A stretch of DNA of 64,000 nucleotides from Torreya grandis (GCA_037957365.1 JARHVA010000460.1:1301001-1365000), one strand, 5' to 3'. Positions 11,858-27,463 are shown, counted from the first letter of the stretch. The notes: generated by a model not told the origin, from the letters alone. Made by a program: numbers and translations.

Positions 11858-11874
11858 CTATGGATCTAATACCA
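11858..11874 (-). other. Copia primer-binding site (initiator tRNA-Met type)
   Basis: The minus strand reads TGGTATTAGATCCATAG, against the usual plant copia site TGGTATCAGAGCC (11 of 13 match). It lies one base inside the LTR end, which fixes the element's orientation as minus. Confidence 0.75.
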
Positions 11875-11951
11875 TTGATGGCACCAAGTGAATAATAGAA
11901 GAATAATAACAAAAATATTTTCAATATCTAACTTGTTTATTTTTGTAGACA

Positions 11952-13247
11952 AGGTCACATGATTCCTAAATTGGTATATAGTATCTGATTTTTGTCAAGA
12001 TTTTGTGGCAGGAAACCTGCTACATTGAATGGAGAAATATATTAGATGAATATAATGAGTATATATGGAGAAAATCTACTACTAAACACACATTTTAGGT
12101 AGATCCAAGTTATACTTCAACCCTAGTGGTACAAGGTTATCAACCCCAAATGAAATATTAAATGTCATTCCTCCAATTGTACCACTAAAAGGTCCACAAA
12201 ATAAATATATTACAATAAGTACCAAGGTGGGAATTAGAGAGGAAAATAATGAGGCTACCATAGATATAATGGGTGTGTGATAAAGGTGATATATCCAAGA
12301 TAATGCAACGCTCACCTTTTTAAAATGTGGTAAGCAAGTACACATTACAAGAAATTGTATGGAGGGAACCAAATACAATGTGGATTACTCAAGGAAAAAG
12401 GGTACAAATGATTTTTTCAATTGCCCTAAATTGAAAAATATTATAAATATGAGGTCATAAAAATATAAGAACTCATAGGTGTGCCACCCCCCAGGTGAAC
12501 ATCACTTAAAAGTGGTATCATTATCCTAAGAACTGATGGGGAGATGCTACTAAATACATAGACCAAAATCCTCTAACACTTAGGATGATAATAAAGATGA
12601 AACAATAAGGCCAAAAAGAGAAGAATTGGTATCCAATAAAATAGAGAATCACAATTAAGTGGTGTAGGATTGGGAAGGGTTGCCACAAATAGAAATGCTA
12701 AAACAATTAGCTAGGGAGATAGATAAGGAATTATTATATCACCATGAGTTCCCAATGCAATTATTATAAGGAAAAACAATATGAAAGGGGTGGATAAAAA
12801 TATTAAAATTAGATAGGCTAAGAAGGAAATATATAAAAATGATTTATTTTAATCGAAGAAATCATAGTAAAATAGGGGAACAAATTAAAACAATTTTTGA
12901 AAACAATCAAAGTTAAAAAAGAAAATACGACTTAGTTGGAAAAAAAGATATAAGAGGACTAAAAAGGTTTATAAAAATGATAAATTCACTAGGGCTATTG
13001 GAGAAACTGAGAAATTATGCAAAAATTAGAATAAACAAGAAAAAAAGAAGAGGATATAATGCATTGAGAACAATGCAATCTCAAAATATAGAAATGTATT
13101 CAAAACAACATGAAGATGGAAGAATAAATCTATTTTTTTGGATGTTAAAGTAAATGGATAGGAGGTTGAGAATAAATTGTTGGATTTAGGAGTGGGAATT
13201 GGCTTAATATCATGGATTACATGGGAAAAAATAGGAAAACCATCATG
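11952..13247 (+). pseudogene. Element D, copy 1, right part: gag and aspartic protease remnants
   Basis: It resumes the match to copy D2 (29158-30445). It encodes a decayed gag (YT.TLVVQGYQPQMKY region near 12105), a CCHC-type knuckle KCGKQVHITRNCMEG near 12318-12365, and a retroviral-type aspartic protease near 13150-13245 (VENKLLDLGVGIGLISWITW, then GKPS), where DLGV stands for the active-site D-S/T-G-A. No RT or integrase follows. Similarity to D2 stops at about 13247. Confidence 0.7.
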
Positions 13248-13479
13248 TTTAATCTATTTTAATTGAGGCATATAGAATTTAAACTATTAAAAACCAATTT
13301 AGATTACATAATATAGAACCTAAATTAAAGTGACAAAACCTCTAAGGAAAATTGTTTTGATGGTGGAGGTGAGAGAGAAACCAAAATTTTTAACTTTTTG
13401 TTGACAAAATTTTTATATATTTTAAAAAATGACACGTATCCTTAAAATATAGTTTTGGGTCATGTCAAAAATGCCTCAG

Positions 13480-14723
13480 ACATTCCAAGAGTAAAAAACC
13501 ATTGACTAACCTTTGTTTGCATAGTGGTTTCCTCATCAACCTTGGCTAAGAAAGAAAAGTTGTTAGCTAGGTAGGATTGATGGTTACCCTTCATGATGTC
13601 ACATAACTGAAAATATTGTCACTTGTATTAAACATATTTGTGATCTTCTAGAGGTGACAAAGGACTATACTCTCAATACTAAAATTTCTTATGATCAAAC
13701 ACCAACTTATCAACCTCACCTGACTCTATCACCTCAAGAGGGGGATGTGACGGTTGGGTAACAATTGGTTTCCTTTGAGAAAATGTAAACACAAACACAA
13801 CTTGTGGGCTGCATAATAGAGGTGCATCACCTATTGAGTGGTGGAAATTAGTTGCTTAGCAATTATAGAAGAAAATTTTGTGAGTTTGTCATAGTAGTTG
13901 GGGCCTTTCCTTCTGAGTATGATTGCTAGTTGAATTTATTATTGGATACCATAGTCCATCCATATATAGGTGTTTGAACACCTTTGTTAGCCTTGGGAGA
14001 GGTTTTGGGAGGTCAAGTGGGCTTGAGCTAGACATTGGGAACTCATTGATTTTATGTCTTTGAGTTGACAATGGAAGTAATTTTTGGGTGCATGTTAAAG
14101 TATAACACACATTGGGTAAGCCTATTCTCACCAATTTGGATATCATTTGTTTCCTTGAGATATTTGGAAAGATCAACTTCAACACAAACACATTTATGAG
14201 GGTGGACTACATAGAATTTTCCTTGTTCAAATCCTATATAATGCCATAAGGATTTAATCAAATAATTTAAAAAACTCCATAGAGGAAAGGGGAGGCCATT
14301 GAACTTGAAACAAAGAAGGATTTTGAGATTTTCATGCTTAAAATGAAAACTTCTTGGGTCCAATTGAAAAACATAACCAATGGGTTACAAATGAACTAAG
14401 GTCCATGAGAAGAAATGACATGACAATGGTTGGTACATTGTTAAACATAAACCAAAAAACCTTGGCCATGTTTTGAACACCCTCAAGTTAACACCATGAC
14501 AATCAGTCCAAGTGTTGTCAACCCAAGATTTCAAAGTGCCTTCAATGAGGACAAAATCAATAAAATAAGATATATGAGTAAATTTTTTAGAATAATCGCA
14601 TGCTCTATCCAATTTAGAATGGTCTATGACAATATCAAAAAGGTTTTCAGGGGTAAGATCAATACCTCTTGGAAGAATTTTAGAAAAAAATTCTATGCTT
14701 TCTTTGGCACCATTGTTCTTCAT
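13480..14723 (-). pseudogene. Decayed LINE ORF1 (DUF4283-type RNA-binding protein)
   Basis: Minus-strand frames 14385-14723, 14052-14363 and 13889-14191 join through frameshifts into a LINE-1-type ORF1. There is an amino part with LKSWVDNTW and VFKTWPRFFG, then FNGLPFPLWSFLNYLIKSLW matching the family's V-LP-LP-FW-L-IG block, then KCVCVEVDLSKYLKETNDIQ matching R-CVEVDLSK-LP. Further minus-strand sequence to about 13480 looks like its variable tail. ORF1 proteins coat LINE RNA. The RT relic at 6.2-7.9 kb lies in the same orientation downstream and may be the other half of one split LINE. Confidence 0.65.
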
Positions 14724-15750
14724 AACTTAGTAAAAAATCAAAATAATAAATGTTACAATGATCGAAGAGGAAGAAATTTAAAAGATGGCTAAGCCTCCCA
14801 AATAGTGGCAATTGGATGCGTGTAATACAATAAATACATCTCTACAAAAAATATCAATTCTTTATCAAAAGAGTTACTCACAGTGAAACAAATTAAAGCA
14901 AACATGAAAACCATAATAGAGCCCAACCTTGGGCCTCAAGTCCAATCTCAATCACAAATTGAGAATTGAAATTGATTTAATTTGAATAGTGCTATTTTTC
15001 ACTTGAGAATTATAAATAAAACTATTATATAAGTGAATGCTTTTCATCTTATATACTTAAATATTTATATTTTGAGCTCAAGAGTTCCATTATAATTTTT
15101 TAAAAATTCTTGAAAAAAACTTGTAATAAACTTTATAATATGTTACACTAATTAGTAGTTATATTTAATTTTAATTAAGTTATTATCAAGTATAATGTTT
15201 GGCTTGTCTACGCCCTTTCTCTAAAATGCTCATTAGCCTAAATTATCAAAATCACAAAATGCTATACTAATATAATTAATAGTTTTCATTGCTACAGATG
15301 AATAATATAATCCATTTACATTTAATATGCGATGAATTATCTTATCTAAATCTTGCTCTTGCTCTTAATTAGGAAAGTCATAAAATGCTTACATATGGCT
15401 ATATTTTTATAGTGAGAAAAATAATTTACTATTAAAAATGTATTGTATGATAATAATAAAAAATTACATTCCATTTATCTTTAGAGGGGTTATTTTAAAT
15501 TATACTATGTATGTTTTAGGTATTTTTATGGTTAAGATTTAAAAAATAGCATTAATCAATTCACATTTTTATTTTTTAATATAATAATATTTTTTTTTAT
15601 AAAAATGAGTTAACAATAAATTTGATATAATGATATTTTCTTTTACAAAAATGAGTTAACAATAAATTTTTAAAGAATTAGTAAGAGAACATTCCAAGGA
15701 AGAGGGAAGATAGACAGACAGACATATTTCTTCCATTTTTTCCCTGCAAA
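14724..15750. other. AT-rich intergenic region
   Basis: No gene seen. TGAGTTAACAATAAATTT occurs twice, near 15606 and 15652. The right end holds the upstream region of the two-exon gene. Confidence 0.4.
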
Positions 15751-15756
15751 ATCGGA

Positions 15757-15764
15757 TATAAATA
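15757..15764 (+). promoter_or_regulatory. TATA box of the two-exon membrane-protein gene
   Basis: TATAAATA lies about 30 bases upstream of a pyrimidine-rich CCTTTCTCTTTCACC stretch suitable as a plant transcription start. The coding start is about 180 bases further on, leaving a 5' UTR with CAGCAGCAG and TTGCTG triplets. Confidence 0.5.
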
Positions 15765-15939
15765 GAAGTTATGGTCCTTTCTCTTTCACCAGCAGCAGCC
15801 TCTTTACAAATCTTATTCACCTTATTGTTGCTGTTGCTGCCATTTTTTTTGGTTGGAGAAAAAAAAATAATTTGTTGGTATCAGGTCTACGAATAATCAA
15901 ATATTATTGTTATTTTATTATTCAAAGCACAACATTAAT

Positions 15940-16924
15940 ATGCAGAATCGTCAAGAAAATACAAACCAGACAAACCAACCAGAAACAGAAATTGAAGAGC
16001 CAAATAAAAGACATGACCCTGAATCTGATAATTATTCAGCACCCCCTTCATTAAATTCTAATTCAAGTGCAAGCCCACTATCAAGACCCCATTCATTCAA
16101 TTCCAATTCAAGTGCAAGTCCACGAATTCCAAATGTACAGCCACTTCAACCAACAGATCAAAATAGTACAAAGTGGAGCCAAATGCTTTTGTTGCCTGCA
16201 GTCGCCATTTTTATCTTTGTCATGGTGCTTTTGAAGGTGTCCGCAGTCGCCATATTTTTCGTTCTCTTTGCATTAATTTGCCTGTTTTACAAAGGTAAAA
16301 TTTAGGAATTGAAGTAGAACTAAAAGATTAGTTGTGATAAGATTATTTTGTTTGTATCTCGGTGAAAAATTATATTTAAGTAAAATTAATTTTATATATG
16401 TTTAAATTTTGGATGTTAAAGATCTAGTATTTCTACAGTCTATATAAAATAATAATTTTTTTTTTTTTGGAAAATTTGTGTTAAGTTTTGAATGTCCTCG
16501 CATTTCAGATCCATTTTTGTGATCTTTCATCAAAAAATTATTCGATGAAAGATCACAGAAATGAATCCCGTCTCAAAACTTGATAAATTTTTCTAGAAAA
16601 TTATTTATTATTATCATTTAGATATGTTAATTTATATATTGATTAGATAATCTTCTATTTAATGTTGAAGAATAAGAGATATTTATTTTATCAAATTTAT
16701 TTAGTTTTAATTATTTGACATTTTATATTATTAATGAAGAATTATATATAACATAAATGTTGAAATTAAAAAGATTTTTTTATTAAAAGATAAATTTTGT
16801 CATTTTTTTTTGGTGATATTTAGGTTCTCAAGAAGGGTTTAGAGCTGGTTTTGAAGATGGTCGTAGATTTCCATTACCTATCCCTGCATTGAATGATGTA
16901 GAAATGGCGGGGACGACCATTTAA
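15940..16924 (+). CDS. Unrecognised small membrane protein, two exons (15940-16294 and 16824-16924)
   Basis: Exon 1 opens with ATG at 15940 and runs to AAAG|GTAAAA at 16294/16295. A 529-bp AT-rich intron ends TTTTTTTGGTGATATTTAG at 16823. Exon 2 continues in frame to TAA at 16922-16924, giving 151 residues. Residues 1-75 are hydrophilic, rich in Asn, Ser, Gln and Pro, with a duplicated NSNSSASP motif. A long hydrophobic stretch, about residues 82-118 (MLLLPAVAIFIFVMVLL, then VSAVAIFFVLFALICLFY), suggests one or two membrane segments. The tail from exon 2 is GSQEGFRAGFEDGRRFPLP and onward. TATA box, splice sites and in-frame joining together support a real gene. I do not recognise the family and assign no function. 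AATAAA overlaps the stop codon (16923-16928). Confidence 0.6.
16469..16592. repeat. Fold-back (inverted repeat) sequence inside the intron
   Basis: The arm 16469-16531 is complementary to 16544-16592 around a 12-base loop. The inner stem GTGATCTTTCATC / GATGAAAGATCAC is perfect, and pairing extends outward with one mismatch over the first 20 bases and again through AAGTTTTGA / TCAAAACTT and AAAATTT / AAATTTT. It is probably a small MITE or a hairpin-forming intronic sequence. Confidence 0.75.
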
Positions 16925-17009
16925 TAAAGGATTTGTAAAACTGTCAATTATTATAAAACTAATTTTTTGTATCTCAGATTATCCAAAAAATTATATTATG
17001 AAAAAAATT

Positions 17010-17272
17010 ATGTTGGATATATTAATTTTTTTAAAAAAAAAAAAATATTTTTTATTGATTTGATAAACTTTAAATTTACTATTAAGAAATGAAAAGTATC
17101 CATTTTATCAAATTCATTTTGTTTTAAATATTTTTAAATTTTATATTATTAATGAATAATTATATATAATATAAATATTAAAATTATTTTTATTTTTAAA
17201 AATTTATTAAAAGATAAATATCTCATTTTTTAAATCCCCTTTCTTTGTTTGTTGCACCTTGGTTTTGAAGTT

Positions 17273-17280
<8 letters not shown>
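17010..17280 (+). pseudogene. Decayed tandem copy of the intron end and exon 2
   Basis: This stretch parallels 16600-16862 about 410 bp upstream: ATTTTATATTATTAATGAA.AATTATATATAA, TTATTAAAAGATAAAT, and finally TTGGTTTTGAAGTTGG, matching GCTGGTTTTGAAGATGG of exon 2. The splice site and most of the exon are lost, so only a trace of a duplicated exon remains. Confidence 0.5.

Positions 17281-17309
<29 letters not shown>
17276..17309. repeat. (TA)n microsatellite
   Basis: About 17 uninterrupted TA units. Confidence 0.95.
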
Positions 17310-17311
<2 letters not shown>

Positions 17312-20300
17312 GGTTTTTGTTTCAAGTTTTTTTAATTCATCTTATTAGAGATTTTAAAGATCGTTATTTCAAAAAACATTAGTTTTTATTTTATATGTTT
17401 TAAAAATAGAATTTATTATTAAATTTATTTTTAAAGAAAAGAAGATTAAATTGTTTTCATTAATATTAAAAATAATGTAAATTTGTTGATGGGATGTGGG
17501 TGGAGATTTTAGAGCTCTATCAATCATATTATTACACTCATCTATATACATTAATAATGCATTAATCTATGTAGCCTTGCATTATTACGGTTTTTATAAG
17601 AAACATTTTATGACCAAAAAAATCACTATTTACACTCCTCACATGATCAATAGTGGAACAAATTTATGAGTCCATTCAATAAAAAGTATATATATTATAT
17701 TTTTAACATTTCAATTATTTCAATATAATTATTTTTTATTATTATAATTTATATGTATATATTTTCATGAAATATCATTCTTTGTTAAATTATTGTTATG
17801 AATGATGAGATTTTAAGGGGATACATACACACACATTTTAAATTTATTATATTGACAATTTCTTGTCTGAAGTTTTTTGGTTGATCAATGTTCTTGAATG
17901 TATATATTCACGGTTGGATGGGTTAGATTTGAGCACTTTTTAAGATCTTTGTCATGAGTTCCTTATATACTACCAATTTCATATTATCATATTTTTTTTC
18001 TTTGCCTCCTCCTTCCTTTTGAACCCTTTCATATTTTATTTGTTCAAAACTAATATCTATAGCTTAGCAAAACACGTTCTTTTGACACCCTTATTTTGGC
18101 TAACATCATTAATTAAACTAATGACGTTCTGATTTATTTCAATATATTTGGTCAAGTTGATGATGTTGACTAAAATTGAGTTTTTATTTTAAGGATCCAT
18201 ACCTTTTTTTAATAGATTTATATTAATCATTTATAAACAAACAAACAAAAAAAGATTTATTTATACACATAAATTCTATTAGAAAAGAAAAGGAAAAATC
18301 AGGGCTAATGAGCTTAACTAAAGGAAGAAAAGCTAAAAATAAACCTTGAAGATTCAAGATTAAGAATTACATAATTGAGGTATACTAATTATTTAGAGTC
18401 CCCAACAATGGTCTACTTAACACATTTCTTATCCATATTAACTTTATCTACAACCATCTCTAATAAATCATCTTCTTACCCAAATGAGAGATTAATGTAC
18501 TAAAAAGTTGGCTCAAAGTATGTATCCCTAACCCTATCCAGTTTATTTTCTGCATGGTTGATTTATGAATGTCTTATGTTCAGTTTATTTGATTTTATAG
18601 AACATATTTGTTATTATTTACTTTATTAGTATCTTTACAATATTATTGTTACGGTGCTTGCATTTACCATGATCATTGACCTATTTATCATAGCTCTTTC
18701 TCTACTATCTAATGATACCTTATATCTAGCAAGATAATCTACCTTCATTCTCTAAATAAAAATTGTATGTATAAGTCCCCTTGTTATTTATTTATATTTA
18801 TAGTGCATAATGGTGATTTAAAACTAACAATATGATATAACTAAATGCACAAGGAAGATAAGGGATAACACAGTCTTAAAATAGAATTTCAAACTTCTTC
18901 ATGGTTTGAAACTATAAAATAACATCAATTAAAACCATTTAAGAAGAAATGAACTAAGACAAAGAGTAAAGAGTGATGAAACAACCACATCTTAGTTGAA
19001 TCTTGGAATTTTGAGTTTGGATCTAAGTTGTGTAGATGATTCCAAAGTTATATGTGAAATCTAAGACATTGATTATGAAAAGATAGACTCAACACCTAAC
19101 AGTAAGCCATCATCAAATAGGTCCTATTGTTATCACTGAATATGCTGCAAATAATTGAATCCTTATTACACTATCTTTCAGGTTTACAATTTTTTTGGAA
19201 CCATGCGTCATCAAATTATATTTATGCTTGTGTTTTCACTTCCCTTTTTTTATGAGAATAATATGATTGATTTGATTTTCTTTGTATTTTGACCTAATTC
19301 ACCACAAACACTTGACTTAAGAACAATAAAAGGTTTAGTTATGTTGGGAAAAATCTAGGGAGTTACATTTACATATCCTTCATTTTTGAATTAGATCCAA
19401 TGTAGGTCTTATGAAGTGGGAGATAAAGAGGTTTGCAAGAGGTTTGCTTTTTATCCCTAAGTGTGATGCAACTACATGGCATTTGCCTAGTGTTCCTTTT
19501 GGTACAATATGATTCTAAAACTCTTTGATTCAAGTGCTTAACCATATGTTTAGCAATATTTAGTGTGCCTAAACTTAAACTCAGTTGGAATCCATATTGA
19601 AATGCCTCTATACAATTTATATATATAGACATCCCAAGTTTGGTTTAGAAACCTATTGGTGCTTAAGTCAACAAATAAAAAATGTAATCAAGTGATAATT
19701 ATGAGTCCAAACATCAAAGAAGATAGAAATAGAATAGAATGACCCACAAAATAGAAGGGCACAAATTTGAGTGTCCATTGAGTATGCCCAAGATATATTT
19801 GGTGAGGTGCATAATCCATTACAATAAAAGATAGAAGAAGACATGACACCTCTAAACACAAATACAAGCAAAGAAAATATAACAAAAAAAAGAGAGAAAA
19901 GAAACCATATGGAAAAAAAGAGAGAGAAATAAGATATGAAAAAAATACGAATAAAAGTTTAATTCAAACCAATGATCTAATTTTACAAAATGAAATTAAA
20001 AATAAAGCTTATACTAAATTAAATAAAGTTATATGATCTCCTACAACTGCCTTTACATACAATCGAAATCTATAAACCTTTTTGATTTATGGATTCACAT
20101 TATTTGTATTGGATTTAAAATAATTTTATACTTTTTATCTATATATATAGATAGATAAATATGAATATGAATATGAATATAAAGATAAAGAGAAATTTTT
20201 AGTCCAAATATATTAGATATACAAAAATTAAATAAACCATATATTAACAATTAATAACCTTAATTCAAATAATAATATAAAATAAATCTAATCATTCAAT

Positions 20301-23172
20301 TCTCTTAGAAAAATAGTGATATTCAAATGAAAAGTGTGATTAAAAAAGATTACATAGCTCCAAAAAAAATTATTTTCAATATTACACTTAACTCAAATCA
20401 ACATTCAAATATAAACTCAAAAGAAAACTTAGCAAAAAAAAATATTAACCAAAAAATTTAAATTAGAGAAGAATTTTCACATTTAATATTCAAATTTATT
20501 CAGTGTAGTTTCATATAGATCTCAATGCATTCTTAATATAATGACTTTTTTAACATATAAAAAAATGAAGAAACTATAGATCTTGAACATGGAGTTTATT
20601 CTTCCACAAATAAAAAGAAAACACATTATCAATTTTCTAAAATTTCTTTCACATGAATTTTTTTCTTCTAAATCACATGGATTCCTTTTAAGTCTCACAT
20701 TATCTTTAAAAAGTAGACAAAAATCAATATCAACACTCTACACGACGTTGAAATGAGCATAATTGATAATAATACCAGAGCACTCTTTAGAGGAAAAATT
20801 AGTTATTCTGTAAAAACCATGTGAGACCATATAAGGGCTGATTTTTATTTATGACTTTTACACCTGTTTGTGGGTAAAAATAAAATAAACGGAGTGCTAA
20901 ATTCTCATTTAGATAAGTGTAATATTAGCAGTTGTTTTCATGGTAAAAAAAAGTTGGAGGTTAGATAAAAGTAATTTATATTTGATTTATTGCAACAATA
21001 AAATATTTTAATTTGTATATTTTTTTGTTAAATATTTATATTTATTTTTTATTATTTTGTAAGTTTTTTTAATTTTAAATCATGTAATTCAATTATCAAT
21101 TTGTTTGATTGTCTTTATAAAAATATTATATAATTTTTATATATATTGAAAATTTATTATTATCAAACGATTCATAAATAAATTGAATAACTCATAAAAC
21201 AAATATTAACATACATCTATTGACACTCTAAATGTGATAAAAACCCCAGCTTGCAAGTGTGTGCTATACAATGTAATAAAAATTATGAATCGTAATGGCT
21301 CTATAGTAGTTGAGTTGTTTGCACAACACTTGTTGAGCTACTCACACAATTCCTGTTAAGTTGTTTTACACTAGTGGTTATGATGTCTAACCCCAATAAT
21401 GATGCAACAATTTAATCCAATGTAGTTTTATAATTTTATTTATTGTACACAAAAAGCTATTGAATAATTTGTATCAAGTAATAATACTTGTTTTTTGAGA
21501 ATAGGCCACCCTTCTACAGCCTCACAACCATGAATGAAGAATCATAAAAAAAATGGCAATGTCAACCTATAGATCCTATGCGACTCCCTACTCCTGTAAT
21601 TCAACCCTTCCATACACTAAAATCATCATCGAAATAGGTTAATGCCCAAATAGCAGACCATAAAGTGGTATTGTTTAAAGTAAGAGTGACAATCAGCAAG
21701 TGTACTTCACTCAAAACCATGATGGTTAATCTTATTTCATCTTTTATGTTAGAATCATTCCATGAAAACAAGACCCAGAACCAAGTGCTTCAAATCCTTC
21801 ACTCGATAAATCGTTAACACATCTCCAAAATTTTTGTCAATGGTTATTTACATACAAGAAGATTAGAATTGTGTATCAAATGTGAAACAGGGTTAGCAGT
21901 CATATGTTTCACATGATTTACAGCTGTTGATTTACACTCTTTTGCTTTACACAACCCTACTTCACAAAATTTGAAAATGACCCTATATGTCATTTTAACT
22001 TGTTCAATAATGCAGCTACCCCTCATGGTTCCTTTACCTTGTATGAATTTGAATAGGTTAATTACCCTGCAAGATGCTAAATCTCTGTGAAAAGAATATT
22101 TTCTTTCTATACAATCACATCTCCAATATGTTTCATGCACAATCACACAACAATATCTCTCCTTAGTTGTCTAACACGGAAAGTGTTTGTTAATTTAGGG
22201 GAGGGAATTACAGGAAGATAAAAATAAAATAGGAATAAATTAATGTCCTTAATTAGCCATATCCTTCTAATTAACATCCTTAGTCATTATAAGTTTTGGG
22301 TAAAATTAAAATACATATATTAGTTTTATTTTTTGGTAGATGAATCAAGATATTAAATTGCACATAGTTCAAGAGACACGTTTGGGATAAACATGTTCTT
22401 TTAACATTTTTCATTATCTAAGAGACTATTGTTTGAGAAAAAACCTGCCTTAGATTGTGACTTGTCTAACACAGACTACAAATATGTTTTTGGTTATCAA
22501 GATAAGGCAGTGAAATGAACCCTCACTAGGGCAAGAGTCTATGTAATCTCAATCTATAATATTTACTATGAAGTTGCCATTGCTGACCATTGATTAGGAC
22601 TGACATTATCAAAAATCTGAAACACCATAATCTGAAGCTCTAAGGAGATAATCCTTATAAACTCTAAAATTCTAGGTGACCTCAAAATCAATAATAATAG
22701 TGCAGTTCAAGGTAATTGTAAATGAGAGCATGAGTTCCTGCTCCTACATCAAAAAAAAAATTAATCACATGTTAACATTTATTGATTCTAAAATCCCAAA
22801 CCTATATGAAACCCATTTGTGGACAATCAATCATGGTAAGGCTTCCTAAGGCAAAACCTTGGGTATGAAACCAATGATTAAAACCCTATAACCCTAAAAG
22901 CAACCCAGTGAAACCATATGTATAAAGATAAAACACCAAAAATTTATTCCAAATGATTCTTTATGCACCAAACATTTTCAATTTAAACTAAACAACTAAG
23001 AGAATTTAAGATCAACAGATACTTGTAAATATTTCAATGACAATCATGCAAAAATGCTCGTTAAACACAAATCGCAAAACAAATACCTATCAAATATGCT
23101 ATATATGATGGATTGCCCATAATTACAAACACATATTGTTGTATTGTATTCTAGCTATTCAACAAAAAACCA

Positions 23173-23176
<4 letters not shown>
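17310..23176. other. AT-rich intergenic region without recognisable genes
   Basis: I see no coding family on either strand. Short open frames (for example 19369-19632 and 21844-22146, minus) lack any family motif. Near 20143-20190 there is simple sequence of GATA and ATGAAT type. Old unrecognisable transposon sequence is likely but not shown. Confidence 0.4.

Positions 23177-23262
<86 letters not shown>
23177..23262. repeat. (AT)43 microsatellite
   Basis: Uninterrupted AT dinucleotides over 86 bp. Confidence 0.97.
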
Positions 23263-27047
<3,785 letters not shown>

Positions 27048-27362
27048 ATTAAGGGGAAAGTACTAATATTATGGCATGTTGGTATATGACACTTGGCAAG
27101 GTAGAAGTAAATGTGGCAACGAGACACTAACATGGGCTAACAGTTGTTATTCATTATTAGCAATTTTTTTTGAGTATATATGGCTTCATTGTAATTCGAT
27201 GAAGCCATGGCATGCAATGCCAACATTGAGTTGATTTGAAACTGATATCAATGTGTAATATGATAATAATGGAATTAATTTCAGAATTTTAGTGCCTTAT
27301 TTGTTTCTCTACGTATTTGTGTTTGTGTTTGTGTTTGTTATTAAATAGTGTGTGCATTTTAG
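27048..27362. other. Flank of the WAT1-like exon
   Basis: Non-coding by inspection. It contains a short inverted repeat, GGCTTCAT-TGTAATTCG-ATGAAGCC (27182-27208), and TTTGTGTTTGTGTTTGTG simple sequence near 27315. It ends in an acceptor-like GTGCATTTTAG. Confidence 0.4.
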
Positions 27363-27463
27363 GCATTGTTACTAATGGGATTGAAGGAAACATCTACTTC
27401 ATTCTCTTCTGCAATGCCAAATTTGGTGCTTATAATTATTTTCATCATGGCGTGGACTTTGGG
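27363..27463 (+). pseudogene. Orphan exon resembling WAT1/nodulin MtN21 (EamA) transporters
   Basis: A 101-bp open stretch is bounded by TTTTAG before 27363 and by GTGAGT from 27464, both good plant splice sites. It reads ALLLMGLKETSTSFSSAMPN then LVLIIIFIMAWTLG. This follows the conserved WAT1 exon GL-YTSPTFASAM-NL-PA-TFI-A, which in that family also ends at an exon border. WAT1 proteins are ten-helix membrane transporters of the EamA superfamily. I found no neighbouring exons: the next acceptor-like site (about 27534) leads to unrelated sequence. It may be a relic or one exon of a gene with very long introns. Confidence 0.45.

Larger units (their letters stand above)
8974..11951 (-). mobile_element. 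Truncated Ty1/copia retrotransposon, gag-only, inserted in element D copy 1
   Basis: About 2.98 kb lying on the minus strand between the two halves of element D copy 1. The final 76 bp of the LTR occur at both ends (8974-9049 and 11876-11951): both contain ACTTGTTTATTTTTGTA and end GCCATCA on the minus strand. The internal side of the right copy is followed by a primer-binding-site-like sequence. Internally a gag with a zinc knuckle is recognisable, but no integrase or RT. The left LTR seems longer (to about 9289, TGTTAGAGG at its minus-strand start, with a GCTATAAATGC TATA-like word near 9060), so the right LTR looks truncated. It is non-autonomous or internally deleted. Confidence 0.75.

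Noticed and set aside
21844..22146. 100-codon minus-strand frame with several Cys residues
   Set aside because: Cys spacing fits no domain I know and there is no gene context.
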